Assembly (NCBI GenBank): GCA_003576695.1
Contig: QOZQ01000010.1
Location: 239,871 to 303,870 of the forward strand
Reading direction: 5' to 3'
Source of the DNA: Taklimakanibacter lacteus
Lineage (GTDB): Bacteria > Pseudomonadota > Alphaproteobacteria > Rhizobiales > Aestuariivirgaceae
Length of the DNA: 64,000 nucleotides
The position numbers were made by a program, and so were the translations under genes. Shown here in pieces: positions 36,101 through 43,838 of the stretch. Position 1 is the stretch's first letter. Every line of letters starts with the position of its first letter. The notes under the pieces were generated by a model that was not told the origin of the DNA, did no database searches, and saw nothing but the letters and a program-made list of their open reading frames with translations.

Positions 36101-36797
36101 TGTCCTTGAGGCTCGTCACATAGATGGGCCGGACATCGATGCGGCGCTGCGTGAGGGCGGCGATCAGCGCATCGACAGGGGCGGTTTGCGCGCCCTCCAG
36201 CACCGAGCGGTAGAACACCAGCGCCGCCAGGGGGGCGCCTTCCATGCGCGCGGGACTGGCATGGAGGCCCGCTTTGGCAAGCGGGCGCGGAGGGGCTGGA
36301 GCCTCGCCACGCTTGAGAAGATGCAGGCACAGGCACAGGAATCCTTGCGCGTTCTCCTGGCCGCCGGCGGTCAGATATTGCCTGAGCCTTTCGCAGTCGG
36401 AAGCCGGCAAGGTCGAATGTGCGATGAGTTCGGGATCGGGATTGGCATCGCCTGGAAGCACGGCCAGGGGGATTTTGAGTTCGCGCGCCAGCGCCTCGAT
36501 CTCGGCCAGGCCATAGGGCCAGTATTGCACGCCGCCCAGCAGCCTGAGCACGATGAGCTTCGCCTGCGCCAGCGTCCTTTCGAGATAGAGATCGACGGAA
36601 AGATTGTGCTGGAGCTGGAGCAGATTTGCGAGCCGCAGACTGGTGCCTTCGGGCGCGAATGAAGCCCAGGCGCCCGCCAGCGCCGCAAGCTCGCTGTCAG
36701 CGGCGGAGAGTACGACAATGTCTCCCGCCGTTTGAGCAAGGTCGATCGCTTCGGCCGCACCGTCAATGACGCCCGTCTGGGTGGCGAGGAGATGCAT
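33114..36797 (-). CDS. cobN: Aerobic cobaltochelatase large subunit CobN
   Basis: A 1227-residue CobN of the magnesium-chelatase H family, which binds hydrogenobyrinic acid a,c-diamide and inserts cobalt with CobS and CobT. Motifs include HNGKHGNLEWLPGKA and GYKGAFEIAATIDYMFAFAA near the C-terminus. CobS and CobT are not in this window. The ATG overlaps the cobW stop by one base (TGATG). It is full length for the family. Its presence alongside a CbiX early chelatase is noteworthy. Confidence 0.96.
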   Translation of the reverse strand: MHLLATQTGVIDGAAEAIDLAQTAGDIVVLSAADSELAALAGAWASFAPEGTSLRLANLLQLQHNLSVDLYLERTLAQAKLIVLRLLGGVQYWPYGLAEIEALARELKIPLAVLPGDANPDPELIAHSTLPASDCERLRQYLTAGGQENAQGFLCLCLHLLKRGEAPAPPRPLAKAGLHASPARMEGAPLAALVFYRSVLEGAQTAPVDALIAALTQRRIDVRPIYVTSLKDRASADFIAATLGEDPPDIILNATAFAVSSGSTANETPFTPYDCPVVQVVFSGSGEAAWADSARGLNARDLAMNVVLPELDGRILSRAVSFKTDDHWDERTQCRIVTYRPVADRIDFVADLAANWIGLRRSKPADRRIAIVLANYPNKDGRIANGVGYDTPASTIAILRALKTAGYGIRDIPDDGNALVEALQKGRTNAHRHQSATTLPAEDYRRHFATLPAPVREEIAARWGAPETDPFFAQGAFQLPLLLCGRVAIAIQPARGYNIDPKSTYHDPALVPPHGYLATYFWLRHHFKVQAIIHNGKHGNLEWLPGKATALSSSCYPEIAFGPLPHLYPFIVNDPGEGTQAKRRAQAVIIDHLTPPLTRAETYGPLKDLEALVDEYYLASGLDRRRLDALKRDIIDLTKSQRLDIDAGFTGDETSDLQKLDAYLCDLKEAQIRDGLHILGTAPDGRLENDLLVALTRVPRGLGEGADQSLIRALAQDLGLDDFDPLICDMGLPWAGPQPARLAAVSGEPWRSQGDTVERLELLAAACIETLAGIGMQSNIVMAEIANSIRPRLRASAAQEISAVLSGLAGRFVSPGPSGAPTRGRLDVLPTGRNFYSLDNRTVPTPTAWRLGQASAEDLLARHFQDFGRYPSALGLSAWGTSNMRTGGDDIAQALALIGVKPVWEPSSWRVTGYEVIPLPKLGRPRIDVTLRISGFFRDAFPAQIELLDKAIRAVSLLEEDEADNPIAARMRREAQSLEAAGASPEQARHTAGHRIFGSKPGAYGAGLQAMIDERLWSERKDLARAYIAWGAYAYGARDNGANDERAFAERLKRIEAVVHNQDNREHDLLDSDDYYQFEGGMTAAVEEMSGARPRVYHNDHSRPERPVIRTLEEEVGRVVRSRVVNPKWINGVKRHGYKGAFEIAATIDYMFAFAATTGAVVSHHFDLAYDAFLADEATRDFIARNNPAALVEIAERLDEAIARGLWTPRSNSAYGQLKVFKEGRHP

Positions 36798-37834
36798 CAG
36801 CCTATGAGGCGGGCCTCGACCTCGGCCCGGTCCAGTCCCTTGAGACCAATGACGACGATCTCGGTGGCGCGTCGTTCATCCGCCCGCCAGGGGCGGTCGA
36901 AATAGCTGTTGAGGCGCGGACCGACGGCCTGGATCAGGAGCCGCCCCGGCGCGCCCGTGACGGACGCGAAGCCCTTGAGCCTGAGGATATCGTGATCGGC
37001 AATCAAATCCTGGATGCGCCCGAGCAGCGCGCCGCGGTCGGCGATCTCGCCGAGCGGCACCACGAAGGTGACGAAGTCGTCATGATCGTGCTGCACTTCG
37101 CCTTCCATCTCGTGATGCGAAAGGCGGTTGCCCATGTCGTCCTCGGCTGCCGAGCCGAGACCCAGCAGCGCGCTCGAATCAAGCGCGCCATGCTGCGCCG
37201 GCACCAGCTTGGTGCCCTTGCGGATCTGCGCCTTGAGATCGCCCGCCACCTTGTCGGTCTCATGCTCGGCGAGCAGATCGGTTTTGTTGAGGATGATCAT
37301 GTCGGCGCAGTTGATCTGGTCCTCGAACAGTTCCTCGATCGGGTTCTCATGGTCGAGATTGGGGTCGGCGGCGCGCTGGGCGGCCACCGCTTCCTCATCA
37401 TCGGCGAAACGGCCTTCGGCCAGCGCCTTGGCATCGACGACGGTGACCACGCCATCGACGGTGACCCGCGACTTGATCTCGGGCCAGTTGAAGGCGCGCA
37501 CCAGGGGCTGCGGCAGTGCCAGCCCCGAAGTCTCGATGACGATATGCTCGGGCGGACGATCGCGATCGAGGAGCTTCTTCATCGTCGGCACGAAATCATC
37601 CGCCACCGTGCAGCATATGCAGCCATTGGCAAGCTCGACCACATCCTCCTCGCGGCAGACATCGTCGCCGCAGCCTTTGAGGATTTCGCCATCGACGCCG
37701 ATATCGCCGAACTCATTGATGACGAGAGCGATCCGCCGTCCCCTGGCATTCTGCAGGAGGTGACGGATCAGGGTCGTCTTGCCGGCGCCGAGGAAGCCGG
37801 TGATGACGGTGGCCGGTATCTTCTGAAGGGACAC
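36797..37834 (-). CDS. cobW: CobW GTPase / metallochaperone
   Basis: A 345-residue G3E GTPase. The P-loop is GFLGAGKTTL, the metal-binding CxCC motif is NGCICCTV, and the base-recognition motif is NKTD. A His/Asp patch (HHEMEGEVQHDHDD) and a C-terminal CobW_C domain follow. CobW is thought to deliver cobalt to CobNST. The GTG start (codon 37834) lies 2 bases after the cbtA stop; longer readings overlap cbtA. It is coupled to cobN by a TGATG overlap. Confidence 0.95.
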   Translation of the reverse strand: MSLQKIPATVITGFLGAGKTTLIRHLLQNARGRRIALVINEFGDIGVDGEILKGCGDDVCREEDVVELANGCICCTVADDFVPTMKKLLDRDRPPEHIVIETSGLALPQPLVRAFNWPEIKSRVTVDGVVTVVDAKALAEGRFADDEEAVAAQRAADPNLDHENPIEELFEDQINCADMIILNKTDLLAEHETDKVAGDLKAQIRKGTKLVPAQHGALDSSALLGLGSAAEDDMGNRLSHHEMEGEVQHDHDDFVTFVVPLGEIADRGALLGRIQDLIADHDILRLKGFASVTGAPGRLLIQAVGPRLNSYFDRPWRADERRATEIVVIGLKGLDRAEVEARLIG

Positions 37835-37836
37835 GC

Positions 37837-38565
37837 TCAGGCCTCCTTCACGAACCGGTCCATGGCGACGCCCAGGAAGCCGCCGATCGCCAGCCACATC
37901 AGAGCGGCGGCGGCAATCGTATTGGCCGCGAAGGCGGCCGAAATGACAGCCGGCACGGCGCTTTCATGTGTGGGAGGCATGGGCACGCCGATGATATGCG
38001 GCAGCGCCACCAGGACGACAGCCGCGACCTTCGCCCATATCTCGGTGCGCTGGGTGAAGAGCCAGATGGCGATGCCGGTCGCTGCGATCGCGCCGACCCA
38101 CCAGACCTGGCGCACGAGGAGATCGCCGGCCGGCATGCCGGGAAGCTCAGGCGGCAGGCTGGCGGCGGTTGCGACATTCACGGCGAGAAAGCCGGCAAGC
38201 CCCCACAGGATGCCGTTATGCCGGGTAATCCTCAACCCCGTAAGGAGGCTGACGCCGGCCAGCACCGCGGCAAATCCGGCAGCGGCGACGATGCTGGACA
38301 GGAACGTGTAGAGTGTGCGCTCGGCACCGTCGGCAGGTGCCCAGGCCTCTCCTTCACCGGCAGATTCGGCAGCAGCCAGCGGCGCTTGCTCGGTCGTGGT
38401 GTTGGTGGCCGCGGCGCCATGGTCATGCGAATGACCATCGCCCGCATTCTCATATTTCTCAGCTTCGAGAATCAGTGGTGTGAGCCGCACATGCTGGATC
38501 GCACCATAGAACAAGCCAGCCGCGATCCCTGCAAGGAGCGCGGCGAGGATCACTCGCCCGATCAT
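37837..38565 (-). CDS. cbtA: CbtA-type cobalt transporter subunit
   Basis: A 242-residue membrane protein with about 5-6 helices. The first (VILAALLAGIAAGLFYGAIQHV) is followed by a loop carrying a His/Asp metal motif (GDGHSHDHG). The later helices include YTFLSSIVAAAGFAAVLAG and NGILWGLAGFLAVN. CbtA is predicted to import cobalt together with CbtB and is typically controlled by B12 riboswitches, as here. It starts 12 bases after cbtB. Confidence 0.92.
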   Translation of the reverse strand: MIGRVILAALLAGIAAGLFYGAIQHVRLTPLILEAEKYENAGDGHSHDHGAAATNTTTEQAPLAAAESAGEGEAWAPADGAERTLYTFLSSIVAAAGFAAVLAGVSLLTGLRITRHNGILWGLAGFLAVNVATAASLPPELPGMPAGDLLVRQVWWVGAIAATGIAIWLFTQRTEIWAKVAAVVLVALPHIIGVPMPPTHESAVPAVISAAFAANTIAAAALMWLAIGGFLGVAMDRFVKEA

Positions 38566-38577
38566 GTTGATGCCTGC

Positions 38578-38751
38578 TTAGTGACAGGGAAAGCCGATCG
38601 AGTGGCGCGTGTCATGCGCCGCATTGTGCAGCTTGTCGGCATGGGCAAGGCCGACGCCGAAGACAAGCAGCAGGCCGAACGCCATGGCGCTGATGCCTGC
38701 GGCGACGCGTTGCGAAATGGTGAGAGACGAAGAAATCCGGTCCGTGGTCAT
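38578..38751 (-). CDS. cbtB: CbtB-type small cobalt transporter subunit
   Basis: A 57-residue protein with a single membrane helix (AAGISAMAFGLLLVFGVGLAHA) and the diagnostic C-terminal HDTRHSIGFPCH, a probable periplasmic cobalt-binding motif. The start MTTDRISSS is the first Met with a plausible leader; upstream codons lie in the riboswitch expression platform. It is the first gene of the riboswitch-controlled operon. Confidence 0.93.
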   Translation of the reverse strand: MTTDRISSSLTISQRVAAGISAMAFGLLLVFGVGLAHADKLHNAAHDTRHSIGFPCH

Positions 38752-38804
38752 GAGCGTAACACCCTCCGTGTGCTCAAAAATGTTTTGAGGGCAGGGCCCT
38801 CGGT

Positions 38805-38990
38805 GGCACGCGGCAGGTCTCCTGACTTGCGGCTTGGGCGGATGCACGCGGCCTTCCCGGTTGCCCAGTGGCCAATTCTGCGTACGTCCTCACCGCTCAC
38901 AGTTGCGGGGGCAGTCACGGTTTTGGCCCCGATTGGGTCATCCGCACCGTGTTCCCTGTTCGGTTTCTAGCCTCATGGCATCGAAACACC
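38805..38990 (-). promoter_or_regulatory. Cobalamin riboswitch upstream of cbtB-cbtA-cobW-cobN-cobO
   Basis: On the minus strand the order of conserved boxes matches a class I cobalamin riboswitch. GGGAACACGGTGC (38944-38956) is followed by CTGCCCCCGCAACTGT (38899-38914), GGCCACTGGG (38864-38873) and GTCAGGAGACCTGCC (38812-38826). It should repress the cobalt-uptake/cobaltochelatase operon when cobalamin is abundant. Between it and the cbtB ATG are a GAGGGC..GCCCTC stem followed by an A/T-rich CTCAAAAC..TTTTTGAG stem (38770-38801), the likely expression platform. Confidence 0.95.
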
Positions 38991-39069
38991 GCGTCCGACA
39001 TGGGTGCCACGCGCATAACCGCCCGTCAAGCTTAAGCTTTTTCAAGGCTCGCTCAGCAGTCTCTTCCTA

Positions 39070-39114
39070 TTGCTTTCCGGGGCCCGGAAGAGGTATATTG
39101 ATTGAACGTTCAAT
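39070..39114 (+). promoter_or_regulatory. Promoter and two palindromic operators of the Rieske oxygenase gene
   Basis: A sigma-70-like promoter can be drawn as TTGCTT (39070-39075), an 18-base spacer, and TATATT (39094-39099). The spacer contains a 15-base palindrome TTCCGGGGCCCGGAA (39075-39089). Immediately after the -10 is a perfect 14-base palindrome ATTGAACGTTCAAT (39101-39114), the shape of a TetR-family (BetI-like) operator. An AAAAGGAGGG ribosome site follows before the ATG at 39134. The divergent region 38991-39069 shows nothing else recognisable. Confidence 0.6.
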
Positions 39115-39133
39115 TAGAAAAGGAGGGCCACAA

Positions 39134-40342
39134 ATGGACGCGATGAACCTCGTAACGCCGAACCGCCTCACCGATGACGAGCGCTCAGGCCTTCCCCCCT
39201 GGACCTATTTCAACAAGGAGCTCTTCCAGATCGAGCAGGACGAGCTGTTCCGCCGCCACTGGCAGCTCGCCTGCCATGTGAGCGACATCCCCAAGGATGG
39301 CGACTGGACGACCTTCGACATTGCCGGCGAGAGGGCCCTCATCGTCCGCGGCAAGGACAATGTCGTGCGCGCCTTCCACAATGTCTGCCGCCATCGCGGA
39401 TCGCGCGTGGTGGCGGGCGAGAGCGGACGCTGCAAGAGCGCCATGGTCTGCCCGTTCCATGGCTGGTCCTATAATCTCGACGGCACGCTGCGCGCCGTGC
39501 CCAAGGCCAAGACCTTCCCCAGGCTGGATCCCGTCACCCACGGCCTGGTGCCGCTGGAGCACGAGACCTGGCATGGCTTCGTCTTCGTCCGCTTCAAACC
39601 TGGTCCGCAGGGCTCCGTGGCAAGCCTCATGGCGCCGCATGATGCCGAAGCGTCGGGCTACAAGCTCACCGACATCAAGCCTTATAGGCCGCAGACCCGC
39701 GACATCCTGGAGGTGAACTGGAAAGCCGTCCGCGACGTCGACAATGAGGGCTATCATGTGCCGATCGCCCATCCCGCCCTCTATGATCTCTATGGCCAGG
39801 ACTATCACGATGGCCGGCCGCATAAGGGCATCTCACGCTCCGAGGGCCGCATCAGCGGCGTATCGCCGCGCTACTGGAGCGTACGTAATTATGTGAAGCA
39901 CCGCCCGGACATGGAGCACCTGCCGGAAGAGGCGAAGGGACGCTGGGTCTATCTCGGCATGTTCCCCAATCTGGTGATCATGCTCTATCCCGATCTCATC
40001 GGCTATTACCAGGAACTGCCGCTCGAAGTCGGCAAGACCGTGCAGCGCATGGCCTATTACGCGCCGCAGAAGGATGGAAGGAAGGCGAAAGTGGCGCGCT
40101 ATCTGGCGCACCGCATCGACCGCGTCACCGGCGCCGAGGATGCGCAACTCATCAAATGGTCGTGGGAATCGATGCAGTCCTCGGGCTTCTCGAGCATGAT
40201 CCTGTCCGATCTGGAAGCCGGCGTGCGCGACTATCACGACAAGCTGCGCCGGACGATCCCCGTGGCGGCCCTTGCGGATGAGCCGGCGCGCGGCCAGGTC
40301 GAGACGATCAACCAGACCTTGCTCGCCGCGCGCAGCAACTGA
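39134..40342 (+). CDS. Rieske-type ring-hydroxylating / amine-demethylating oxygenase, alpha subunit
   Basis: A 402-residue protein. The N-terminal Rieske [2Fe-2S] site has Cys85, His87 (CRHRG) and Cys106, His109 (CPFHGW). The C-terminal mononuclear iron site has His208 and His213 in GYHVPIAHP, with the carboxylate probably in GAEDAQLIKWSWE. Family members hydroxylate aromatics or demethylate quaternary amines. No reductase subunit is adjacent. The BetI-like operator and the polyamine-type transporter downstream favour an amine substrate, but this is inference. The start is supported by AAAAGGAGGG. Confidence 0.9.
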   Translation: MDAMNLVTPNRLTDDERSGLPPWTYFNKELFQIEQDELFRRHWQLACHVSDIPKDGDWTTFDIAGERALIVRGKDNVVRAFHNVCRHRGSRVVAGESGRCKSAMVCPFHGWSYNLDGTLRAVPKAKTFPRLDPVTHGLVPLEHETWHGFVFVRFKPGPQGSVASLMAPHDAEASGYKLTDIKPYRPQTRDILEVNWKAVRDVDNEGYHVPIAHPALYDLYGQDYHDGRPHKGISRSEGRISGVSPRYWSVRNYVKHRPDMEHLPEEAKGRWVYLGMFPNLVIMLYPDLIGYYQELPLEVGKTVQRMAYYAPQKDGRKAKVARYLAHRIDRVTGAEDAQLIKWSWESMQSSGFSSMILSDLEAGVRDYHDKLRRTIPVAALADEPARGQVETINQTLLAARSN

Positions 40343-40345
40343 TGA

Positions 40346-41653
40346 TCAGTCTTCTGTGGAGCGAAACGGCCTCACCCTCAGTTTAGTCTTGTGGGGGACG
40401 CCGGGCTCTTCCGGCGGACCGCTGAAATAGTCACGTTGCCATTTCTTCTTGCTGGCAATCGTGCCCTTCTTGCCTTTGTCCGTTCGCCAGTCAATGCGGC
40501 TCAAAACATGGGCCGAATAGCGCTGCCAGAGATCGGGGTTCTCCTCGCCGGACATGATGATCGGATCGAATTCCTCGATCAGACCGCGCGGCACCGGAAA
40601 GATCGTGCAGTAAGGTTCACCCTTCTCAAACCTGATCGTTTGATGGGGAGCCGTGAACAGCCAGTTCATGGTAAAGAAGAAGTCGGACCAGTCGTTTTCA
40701 ACGATTCCCGAAAGCGCACAGAGTCCGTGTTTTGGCTGGTTCAGCGGTCCGGTGACAAAAAGGTCGATCCCTGGTGGCGTTCTGAAATGACCATGGGCAC
40801 TGAAAGTCAGCACGCCGTAGCCAAAATTACTGTAGCCGACGGGACGCCCATCATCGGCATCCCGCGTTATGGTGATTGCCTTGATGTCTTTCCCGCCGTC
40901 CCATGTAGCCGTGAATCCGACGGGACATTTGAGGTTCCAGCCGTGGGTGTTGGCAATGTTCATCGGCAAGCACAGATAGGGGAATTTGCTGCCCGTTGCG
41001 TCCATCCAGTCGCGTGCGAGGGGCGCTGGTTCGATCTCGATGCGATGCGGGTCATCGGTTGTGTATATCAATGGAAGCTTTGAGTCCGGTTCTTTCGGCT
41101 TCGGCAGCGGGATTTTCTGGACTGCGATGAACGGATAGTCGCGATGGACGGCGAATTCCTCATGACGAGCCCATGCGCCGGACGGCTCGTCGAAGCCAAG
41201 CTTCTTGAACTGGCCGGTTCTCTTGTCCGCGTCAAGCCTGTCCAGGGCCATCAGGATGAACCATCCTCTGTCGCGCAAGACATCGCGGACTGCGAGGATT
41301 GTGGCGACATCCTGCGCGTCCTGCGTCCAGGTTTCTCCGATCACGACGAGATCGTAGGCGTTTGATCCGAATGCCTTACCTGTAAGGTCTCTGGTCTCAC
41401 CGTCGACCAGGCTGACGTTCTTCATCTTCAGGAGGCCGGCACGCAAGGCAAGAGGGCAACTCAATGTAAGGATGCGGCCGTGACGCGAAAATGAAACATT
41501 GTCCTTGACCCAGGCGACAACAAGGCGGGACCATTCGTCGGAGTTGCAGCGCGGGCAGGCCCGCAACTTGTATCGACCTTCTTTGGTCTCCACCGAGCCG
41601 GCCGGCTTGAACTGCGTGGCGGTATGGCCGCAGATAGGACAAGTGAACGCCAT
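40346..41653 (-). CDS. Zinc-ribbon / methyltransferase-like / DUF6065 fusion protein
   Basis: A 435-residue protein with an unusual architecture. Residues 1-40 form a zinc ribbon (Cys5, Cys8, Cys33, Cys36; CPICG..CPRCNSDE). Residues ~50-185 follow the topology of a class I methyltransferase but have no glycine-rich SAM loop (YDLVVIGETW, VRDVLRDRGWFILMAL). Residues ~215-410 resemble DUF6065 (LCLPMNIANTHGW, FTMNWLFTAPHQTI, FPVPRGLIEEFDP). Function is unknown. The ATG at 41653 has a GGGGAAA site; an ATG at 41698 would add 15 residues. It is convergent with the Rieske gene, 3 bases apart. Confidence 0.7.
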   Translation of the reverse strand: MAFTCPICGHTATQFKPAGSVETKEGRYKLRACPRCNSDEWSRLVVAWVKDNVSFSRHGRILTLSCPLALRAGLLKMKNVSLVDGETRDLTGKAFGSNAYDLVVIGETWTQDAQDVATILAVRDVLRDRGWFILMALDRLDADKRTGQFKKLGFDEPSGAWARHEEFAVHRDYPFIAVQKIPLPKPKEPDSKLPLIYTTDDPHRIEIEPAPLARDWMDATGSKFPYLCLPMNIANTHGWNLKCPVGFTATWDGGKDIKAITITRDADDGRPVGYSNFGYGVLTFSAHGHFRTPPGIDLFVTGPLNQPKHGLCALSGIVENDWSDFFFTMNWLFTAPHQTIRFEKGEPYCTIFPVPRGLIEEFDPIIMSGEENPDLWQRYSAHVLSRIDWRTDKGKKGTIASKKKWQRDYFSGPPEEPGVPHKTKLRVRPFRSTED

Positions 41654-41753
41654 GCTTGGTTTCCCCATGGCCAGTGATTGCCTGGTTGCAGACTTCATAA
41701 GGGACCAGGAGGCTCTTAGTCCAGTCGGACCAAGCCGCCGGCTTTTAATGAAC

Positions 41754-41796
41754 AGGGGGCGATCATCCGATTGATTCTACTCCCAATCTGCCCCCT
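41754..41796. promoter_or_regulatory. Nested inverted repeat upstream of the potD-like gene
   Basis: An outer repeat AGGGGGC (41754-41760) / GCCCCCT (41790-41796) encloses an inner repeat GATTG (41769-41773) / CAATC (41784-41788). It lies in the divergent gap between the DUF6065 fusion gene and the transporter operon. There is no T-run, so an operator or a structured leader is more likely than a terminator. Confidence 0.35.
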
Positions 41797-41861
41797 TGCA
41801 GGCCGAAAGCCGGGCATGGCACAGTCATGTCCCAACAAGAAGCCTGCAGGGAGGGAGTACA

Positions 41862-42917
41862 ATGAAAGCACTGAAATGGATGTCCGCCGCCGTCAGTACC
41901 GGTGCGGCGATGCTGCTGGCCGCGGGGCTTGCCCAGGCGGCCGACAAGCTCGTGATCTCGAACTGGGACGGCTATATGCCGAAGGATCTGCCGGAGAAAT
42001 TCAAGGCAGAGACCGGCATCGAGGTCGAGGTCGCGGTGCATGCGACCAATGAAGAGATCATGGGCAAGGTCGTGGCCTCCAAGGGCGAGGGCTATGACGT
42101 GCTCTTCGTTTCGTCACCCTTTGCCGAAGCGCTGAACAAGCTTGGCATCGCCGCCAAGCTAGATCACGCGAAGATACCCAATATCGCCAACCTCTATCCG
42201 GAAGCCACCCAGCTCAAGCATGATCCGGGCAATGTCTTCTCGGTGCCCTATACCTGGGGCACCACGGGCCTGTGCTACCGCTCGGATGTCGTGAAGAGCG
42301 AGCCCGCGAGCTGGAACGACCTGCTCAAGCCCGCCGATGATCTCAAGGGCAAGACCACCATGCTGTCGACCGACCGCTGGCTGATGGCGGCGGGCGAGCT
42401 CGCCATGGGCATGTCGGTCAATGAGACCGATCCGGCCAAGCTCGACCAGGTCAAGACGCAGCTGATCGAGACCAAGAAGACCTTGCTCGCTTATGACGAC
42501 ACGACCTTCTATTCGAAGCTCGTCTCGGGCGAGGCCTCGCTCGTCCATGCCTGGGACGGCTGGTGCAATTACGGCATCGCCCAGAAGCCCGAGATCAAAT
42601 ATGTGATCCCCAAGGAAGGCTCCGATCTCTGGGTCGATACGATGGTCGTCGTCGAAGGCTCGAAGAACAAGGACGCCGCCTACAAGTTCCTCGACTACAT
42701 CCTCAAAGCCGACAACGGCAAATGGGTGGTCGAGAACATCATGTACAAGTCGCCCAACAAGGCGGGCATGGATGCGCTCGACAAGGCCATGTTCACGCAG
42801 TATCCGAACATGGCGATCACGCCGGCCGATCTCCTGAAGTATGAGCAGCTGCGCGATCTGGGCGACGGCATGAAGGCCTTCTCCAAGGTCGTCACCGAAA
42901 TCCTGTCGGCAAAATAA
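41862..42917 (+). CDS. PotD-like periplasmic spermidine/putrescine-binding protein
   Basis: A 351-residue extracellular solute-binding protein. The signal peptide ends near AAGLAQAADK. The mature start KLVISNWDGYMPKDLPEKF and PYTWGTTGLCYRSD are typical of the PotD/PotF group, and VHAWDGWCNYGI lines the ligand site. These proteins bind polyamines or related cations. The start is supported by GGGAGGGA. It heads a potD-potB-potC operon that lacks an ATPase gene. Confidence 0.9.
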   Translation: MKALKWMSAAVSTGAAMLLAAGLAQAADKLVISNWDGYMPKDLPEKFKAETGIEVEVAVHATNEEIMGKVVASKGEGYDVLFVSSPFAEALNKLGIAAKLDHAKIPNIANLYPEATQLKHDPGNVFSVPYTWGTTGLCYRSDVVKSEPASWNDLLKPADDLKGKTTMLSTDRWLMAAGELAMGMSVNETDPAKLDQVKTQLIETKKTLLAYDDTTFYSKLVSGEASLVHAWDGWCNYGIAQKPEIKYVIPKEGSDLWVDTMVVVEGSKNKDAAYKFLDYILKADNGKWVVENIMYKSPNKAGMDALDKAMFTQYPNMAITPADLLKYEQLRDLGDGMKAFSKVVTEILSAK

Positions 42918-42977
42918 TACCAACCTCGGCAAGGCGGTCGGAACGGCGTTCCGGCCGCTTGGCTTTTCAACGGTGTC

Positions 42978-43838
42978 ATGCCGCAACGACTGGCTTCCTG
43001 GTTATTGATGCTGCCCGGCCTTCTGTGGCTGGGACTTCTGATGGTGGTGCCCTGCGCCATCATTCTCGTCACCGCTTTCTATGAGCGTGGCATCTATGGC
43101 GGGGTCGACTGGTCGGTCGCGACTCTCGCCAATTTCGTCCGCGCCGGCGAATGGCTCTATCTCTCGATCTTCCTCGATTCGGCCCGCATCGCCGGCCTTG
43201 CCGCCATCTTGGCACTTCTGATCGGCTATCCCGCGGCCTATGCGATCACCAAATCCTCAGCCAGGCATCAGACGGCGCTGTTGTTCCTCGCCATGCTGCC
43301 CTTCTGGACCAACTACCTGATCCGCACCTATGCCTGGATCGTGCTGCTCAACCCGGCCGGGCTCATCAACAATTTCCTGCAATTGACCGGGGTGACCTCT
43401 GGTCCGTTGCCCATTCTCTACAATGAATTCGCGGTGATCCTGGGCCTCGTCTACAATTACGTGCCCTTCGTGATCCTGGCGATCTATTCGGCCCTGCAGC
43501 GGCTCGATCCGTCCTATGCCGAGGCTTCACGCGATCTGGGCGCCACGGCGCTGACCACCTTCTGGCGTATCACCTTGCCCTTGACCGCACCCGGCGTGGC
43601 GGCAGGAGCGGTCTTCGTCTTCGTGCTTTCCATCGGCAATTTTGTGACGCCCGACCTCTTAGGCGGCGGCAAGCTGCAGATGGTCGGCAATCTCATCTAT
43701 GACCAGTTCCTGACGGCGCGCGACTGGCCCTTCGGCTCGGCACTCTCCGTCATCCTGATCGCCGTCATGCTCTTGCTGCTTTTCGCGCAAGCCCTTGCCG
43801 CCAATCGCGCGCGCGGGGAGGGCCGGTCCCATGCGTAA
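42978..43838 (+). CDS. PotB-like ABC transporter permease
   Basis: A 286-residue inner-membrane permease with six helices. The EAA cytoplasmic loop that contacts the ATPase is visible as YAEASRDLGATALTTFWRITLPLTAPG. It resembles PotB/PotH of polyamine importers. It lies 60 bases after the binding-protein gene and overlaps the next permease by 8 bases. Confidence 0.92.
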   Translation: MPQRLASWLLMLPGLLWLGLLMVVPCAIILVTAFYERGIYGGVDWSVATLANFVRAGEWLYLSIFLDSARIAGLAAILALLIGYPAAYAITKSSARHQTALLFLAMLPFWTNYLIRTYAWIVLLNPAGLINNFLQLTGVTSGPLPILYNEFAVILGLVYNYVPFVILAIYSALQRLDPSYAEASRDLGATALTTFWRITLPLTAPGVAAGAVFVFVLSIGNFVTPDLLGGGKLQMVGNLIYDQFLTARDWPFGSALSVILIAVMLLLLFAQALAANRARGEGRSHA

